Shown: positions 59,106 through 64,000 of the stretch, in pieces | How positions within the stretch are numbered: the stretch's first letter is position 1 | Layout: each line of letters begins with the position of its first letter | Assembly (NCBI RefSeq): GCF_905475465.1 | Contig: NC_062259.1 | Location: 6,520,501 to 6,584,500, forward strand | Source: Pieris napi | Lineage: Eukaryota > Arthropoda > Insecta > Lepidoptera > Pieridae | Reading direction: 5' to 3' | Length of the DNA stretch: 64,000 nt | Position numbers and translations under genes: made by a program | Notes under the pieces: generated by a model | Database searches by the model: none | What the model saw: the letters and a program-made list of their open reading frames with translations, nothing else | What the model was told of the DNA's origin: nothing

Positions 59106-62100
59106 ATTTATGTAAACTTCTTACAATAAGTCATAATACCTACCTAATAATCGAATACGATTTTAACGATAAAGATTTCGACAGTATCTATGTTAATGTT
59201 ATGATTGTCTTGACTTAATAATTTAGATAAAAAAACAGGCCCAGCAAACAATTTTGGTGCTAAATTATAATGAAAGACCTGCAATTAGGATTCACCCTAT
59301 GTCGTCTTGTTGCCGGCAGTTCTAACATTTTTTCCTCTCAAATTAATTGATTATTTGAGAACTATTATTAATTTTTATAGGAGTATGCAACGTATAATGG
59401 GTAGTAGTCATAATTAAAATAGTATGCTCATTTTATGTTGAAATTGGTTGAATATATTAGTAGTTCATGGTTCATACTCCACTGACAGCAGTAATTGTAC
59501 CTAGGTCCTCCGTGGGTTCATAACAACAGAGATAGTGAGGTGTTTATCTTTCTATTGGCATATTAAATTATTATCTTTAAAATTAAATTCAATAAGTATC
59601 AAGATAGGAAATTGTTAGCTTTCATGAACTTTGTACCTAAGAAAAAAGAATATCTGATAACTAGTAAAATAATAGTTTTTAGTTTTATTTCAAGAGTACT
59701 TAAAATGTCATTAGGCTATTATTAGAAAACGAAATTATATCGCATTAGTTACTAGCATGTTACGCAATAATCTTGATATGTGAGTGTAGTTTTTCTACTT
59801 TGGAAATAATTTGTTGGAGGTTCTACCTTCTAGGTGTTCTACCAAAACTGTTTTAAGGCGTTTTATTTTTCACTGCTGGAATTATTAACCAATTCTCTGA
59901 CTGTACGTTGTACAGCACACGGTTCATGGGCAGGTCCTGGCTGCCTTTCCACCAGTAAAGTTGTGATAATTTATTTGTATTAGCCCACGTAGGAAAAGCT
60001 ATTAATTTCATGTAGGTAGAAAGTTATTTTCTAATTTATAAAATCATAATTAAGTTCTGGCACAACACATGCCGCTAAGTGAATATTTAGGCTTGTTAGA
60101 CATGGGTAATGGGTATATCACAGCCGTAAACCGCTGGACTATTTTAAAGAATTTGATTGGGTACATGGATGGTGTAGACTTAAATGCTTCTATTATATGA
60201 TATTAAACTTAAATTAATTGTAAGTTGATATTTACTAGATGGAATGGAGCATATCTATTTATATCCCTAGACCATAGACTGAGATTATTAAAAAAATCAA
60301 TTAACATCAAAAACGGTTCGTCCGTCAATCGTTTCGAGTGCGTACACTGTAACGTCGTTCGTTATAACGAACATCTCTCTATAACGTAGACATTAGGTAC
60401 ATTTGTTTGGTTTAACACAAAACCCATATATTAATTCCCTCTTTATACCGGACATACAATCTCTATAACGAAGAAATATATTCATATTTAGACACATTAA
60501 TAAACATACTTAAATGTAATGGTTTTTATTATCAGATTAAAAAACTAACCTAATGAGGTGCCGAAATTTCTGAAAAAGACACACGGTCATAAACAGCCCT
60601 TTGTTCTCAGTTACTAAACGCACCATTGTCACATATCTATTATTATATATAAATTATTTTAATTGGTTAAATTTGGTGCTTTTTCTCTTCCTCCCTATAA
60701 CAAAAACTTTCTAAAACGAAGAAAAATGCTCGGTCTCTTGAAATTCGTTATAATGAGTTTACACTGTATTATGAGTATTGAACTAATTACATGTCAAATA
60801 TCGTATGAATATCCAAGACCATTTATTTGTTACCAAGAGTTTTATTTTACTTTCATTAAACGCAATTTTTATGTACTTTGCCAACATTTTCTTCTTGGTT
60901 TTGCTTGCCTGCCTGATTTAAAATAACTATCACGGAGGCAGTCTGTTAAATAAATCGACTATAAAAGTGCAATATTTAAGCGTTATCAAAGTCCCTTAGA
61001 AGCATGTCACTTCTATATAATAAGTACTTCAGTAATTAACCAGGGTACGTTAAATTTATCTGAAAAGTTAAGAAATAAAAATACATTCGTGTTCATTTAG
61101 ATTTTATTATTTAATTCAAATTAATATTGAAAAAAATCTCTAAGAAACGAAAGGCGCGGTCAAATTAATTACAAACATAAAAACACATTATGTAAATAAT
61201 TGCCCTCTTATTAAAAACTAAATCCAATTACATTCTTGCCTCTTTCATCTCTATCCTTCAAATTGTATTTACGCTGTGATGAAAACAGACAAATGAGCGC
61301 TTAAAAAGGGTCAATTAGACTTAGTTACAAATAAGAGGTTACGCGACTTAACTTTTTGAACACAACGGTCTTTGAAAAAATATTCCTAAATTAGAATAGA
61401 GAAAATAAATGGCCGCATTTTGTAAAGGTAAAACGTTATTTTTAAATATGTATAACCAAAGTGCCGATGTGTTCAGTACAGAAATGAAGAATAATTACAG
61501 TTAATGAAAATGATGTCATAATAAAATGTTTGGATTTGAACAAAATAAATATATATGATGACTTTTTAATTGATCGAAATTAAATTCATTATTTAAAAAA
61601 AAAAACTAATTTAAAAATTAATATTCACATCAATATATATATTCTATAATGATTAAAGGATTGAGTACCTAAAATATAATTCCTACAATATAAAGAATGT
61701 CTAAATAGTTGCGTTTAAAAGGAGGATATTAGATAATAAAGGAATGTAATTAATTTACTTATTACTTATCCAGTCCGTTAACTAAGATTCGAAAAATCGA
61801 ACGCTATAGAAAGGTCCGGTCAGCAACAAGTATTTTCAATATTGAACGCAAACTTCCAAAATGAGGGCCGACAAATCGGTACATAATCTAAATTCTTTAA
61901 ATAATAACTAAAGTGAGAAAATTAGAAAACAAGGATGTCTTTTATGGATATTTCATAGGACTTCATCCTTTGGCGACAATTATTTTTTTCCAAAATACTA
62001 ATACAAATAATTTAATTAATTAAAAAAGGTCAAACGTCAAAAATAAAAAAAATACATTAAGATTTAACGAATATCCACCTTTTATCAGCAAGGTACAAGC

Positions 62101-62657
62101 ATATACAAATCAATAAATCAGACTTAATGAAAATAATTGAGATTGCAATCAATTAATTTCAAATAAAGACAATATCATACAAACAAAACAACGCATCTTA
62201 TGTCAATGTCAAACAAATTTACAATAAATGATACTGCGCCACGGCAGGAGATCCCGTGAACGGCGAAGAGACCACTTTAGAATATTTAAAAATTATAGTT
62301 TTTAAACGTTTCGAAGTGTGTTGAAATACGCAATTGTAGATCAATGATTTCGAGTAAGAAAGACCTACTCGTAGCAGCACTCAGGGTGAGATTCAAAAAC
62401 AGCGCGGTCTGACTCCCGTAAGCCAAAATCAACTTGACATACGGGTACCCAAGTGGAGTTCTCGTTTCTGACTCTCACCCTTAGATATGTAAATATCAAT
62501 AGGTATTCAGGAAAGCACGACTGCGGTCGAGAAAATTTAGAGATAATCCAATTTAGTAGCTCCGCTTGATTCGTATTACCAATTGTTGTTATAAAAATGC
62601 TAGATTGGAAAATGCCGTCAGGCGTTACATTAAACTAAGGCAATATGAACTTAAAAC
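59106..62657. other. 3.5 kb without a recognised gene
   Basis: At 60340-60480 and 60690-60760, words such as CGTTATAACGAACATCTC and CTCTATAACGAAG resemble the termini of pogo/Tigger-type elements, but I could not define ends. The 87-codon frame at 60663-60926 falls in this material. The ANKRD11/12-like 3' UTR should lie just left of 62658. Confidence 0.45.
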
Positions 62658-63830
62658 TCAAGCGGGCAAATCAAAATTCGACACGTGTATTTGAGGTACG
62701 TGTGTCGGATCAATTTTCGGAGTATTTTTATGATCACATAGACCAAGCTCTTTGAGTTTCCATTCCCAACCCATAGTTTGTACAGCGTGAAGTGTCTCCG
62801 CTTCAGTATGCTGTCGCCGCAACATGCCCTCCTACATAAGTTTTAGAAATTACTTGATGAACTATATTTAATTCAAATTGAGGGCTACAAAAATACGAGA
62901 TATGTAGAATAATAAGAATACAGACACAAAACCAAAGTTTCCTCCTTGAAATTGTAAATAAATTAATAGTAATTTTTAAACATAAGCCATAGATTTAATA
63001 ATTTTGCGTAGTTCGCTGATTTTGCAGCCTAGCCAATACACTTAATATCATTATTAATGGCCGGCACCGCACTTGCGAGCCCTCAGGGAGTGTGAGTGTC
63101 TAAGGGCGGCAGTATCACAATTCTACAGGCACGCCCAAAATGGGCAGTTATCGCATGGACACCCATTTTAGTGGGTGCGTTGCCGGCCTTTGATGGAATG
63201 GAGGGAGGAGGATTATACCTTAATTTTTTCCCATTTGTCATCTACTTCCTGCAACCACGAGTTGATCTGCCTTCCATTACATCTTGATCTCTGCGCATTT
63301 CTTTTCTCTTCTTGATCGGGCGCTAGTACATTATACACTTCTTTATCACGTAATATCGTGCAAACTGAAAACGGCAGCGCCTGAAAGAGTAGCGGGTTCG
63401 AATTACGCAAAATTATTCGCTTTTATAATTATAAAGAAATTTAAATGTATATCAGCGGACGCAGTCGTGCGCACACGTCTTAAATTCCAACATTTCAAAC
63501 TAAAAACACATACAAAAAATCTAAACATTTTTCGAATCTACACATCTACACTTATCAAAATTGGTCCAGCCGGCGGAGTTTAATTACAAACACACACGCA
63601 CTCAAGATTTATACACTACACAGTCTTCTAAAGTACAATTCGCGTAAAGAATCTGAGATCCATATGTACTTAATTTGATGGCATTGTTTACTTCCAAAGG
63701 AAAATAAAATACCATATATACCTGATTTGCAACCGCCCGTTCAGCCCTTCCATGCACCCGTAAAATTTCCTGCTCCACAGCCAAAACCAATTTCTCCTTT
63801 TCAACTTGATGCTGTACCCGTAACCGTGTT
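62658..63830 (-). CDS. ANKRD11/12: ANKRD11/ANKRD12-like C-terminal exons (gene continues off right edge)
   Basis: Three last coding exons on the minus strand: 63722-63830 (phase 1 base then 36 codons), 63219-63380 (54 codons) and 62658-62831 (57 codons and TGA). All are joined GT-AG in frame. The peptide shows LAVEQEILRVHGRAERAVAN, then ALPFSVCTILRDKEVYNV, then INSWLQEVDDKWEKIK, then LRRQHTEAETLHAVQTM and WEWKLKELG. This is the conserved C-terminal module of ANKRD11 and ANKRD12, large nuclear chromatin co-regulators with N-terminal ankyrin repeats. The ankyrin part would be beyond position 64000. I cannot tell whether it is closer to ANKRD11 or ANKRD12; insects may have one co-orthologue. The intron at 62832-63218 holds a dispersed repeat. 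Confidence 0.85.
63058..63195. repeat. Dispersed repeat, two pieces head to head, in ANKRD11/12-like intron
   Basis: TGGCCGGCACCGCACTTGCG at the left and GTGGGTGCGTTGCCGGCCTT at the right are inverted versions of the GGCCGGCAAxGCAC block seen in 11488-11600. Two copies appear to have inserted in opposite orientation. Confidence 0.55.
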
Positions 63831-64000
63831 CTATATAAAATATTAAGAACAAAACTAAGAGGTTTACACATAATGAATAGAAAAACAAAACAACCAACCA
63901 AGGTCGTCGAAGTGACAGTAAATTTATACGTCAATTGTCAATGTCAATAAATTTTTGATACAACAGGCAAACACGGTGCCTCATCCGATGTTAACTGATA
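63831..64000 (-). other. Intron of the ANKRD11/12-like gene, up to the window edge
   Basis: The acceptor ATATAG ends at 63831. A 110-codon open frame reading through this acceptor is intron sequence fused to the exon, not a separate gene. Confidence 0.7.

Noticed and set aside
60663..60926. 87-codon frame
   Set aside because: It overlaps ATAACG-rich transposon-like sequence and has no recognised motif.
63602..63934. 110-codon minus-strand frame with a hydrophobic N-terminus as a membrane protein
   Set aside because: Its first part is intron upstream of a good acceptor at 63831. Only 63722-63830 is coding, as an ANKRD11/12-like exon.

Overview
This is an AT-rich eukaryotic nuclear window, almost certainly from a lepidopteran (moth or butterfly). 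The genes have introns with GT-AG borders. The repeats are those of Lepidoptera: SINEs with a tRNA-like head, CR1/jockey-type LINE tails, R1-clade LINE debris, mariner remnants, MITEs, and the abundant dispersed repeat that begins with ACTAGCTG. This assignment rests on repeat style and protein similarity; no search was run.

Layout. Positions 1-35,100 are gene-poor and repeat-rich. Their largest structure is a 3.33 kb foldback element at 3869-7200, with 170-bp terminal inverted repeats, two opposed arrays of a 275-bp unit, and a 7-bp target duplication. A degenerate R1-clade LINE with RT and RNase H pieces lies at 28.7-30.3 kb. At 35106-35289 (minus strand) there is a probable first coding exon of a gene I cannot name. 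The genes are concentrated in the right half. ACADM, mitochondrial medium-chain acyl-CoA dehydrogenase, is on the minus strand (37986-51014) and reconstructs to about 423 aa. SURF1, a cytochrome c oxidase assembly factor, is on the plus strand (53389-56488) at 294 aa in five exons. The last three coding exons of an ANKRD11/ANKRD12-like gene are on the minus strand (62658-63830), and that gene continues past the right edge.

The main discovery candidate is inside ACADM. One 101-104 nt exon is present four times in tandem (copies A, B and C open; copy D broken). Each intact copy fits the same reading frame between the same neighbours. None is a multiple of three long, so skipping the exon or using two copies breaks the frame. 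That is the signature of mutually exclusive splicing. The exon encodes the part of the enzyme that, as I recall the mammalian MCAD structure, forms the floor of the acyl-chain pocket, and the residues at the two floor positions differ among copies. One gene could therefore make MCAD forms with different chain-length preference. Copy D has an in-frame stop and a 371-bp deleted mariner next to its start.

ACADM and SURF1 are divergent, about 2.4 kb apart, and both act in mitochondria (fatty-acid beta-oxidation and complex IV assembly). Shared regulation is possible but not shown. SURF1 intron 4 holds a 1.6 kb terminal-inverted-repeat element with an array of a GAGCGCGTCAGAT-like motif.
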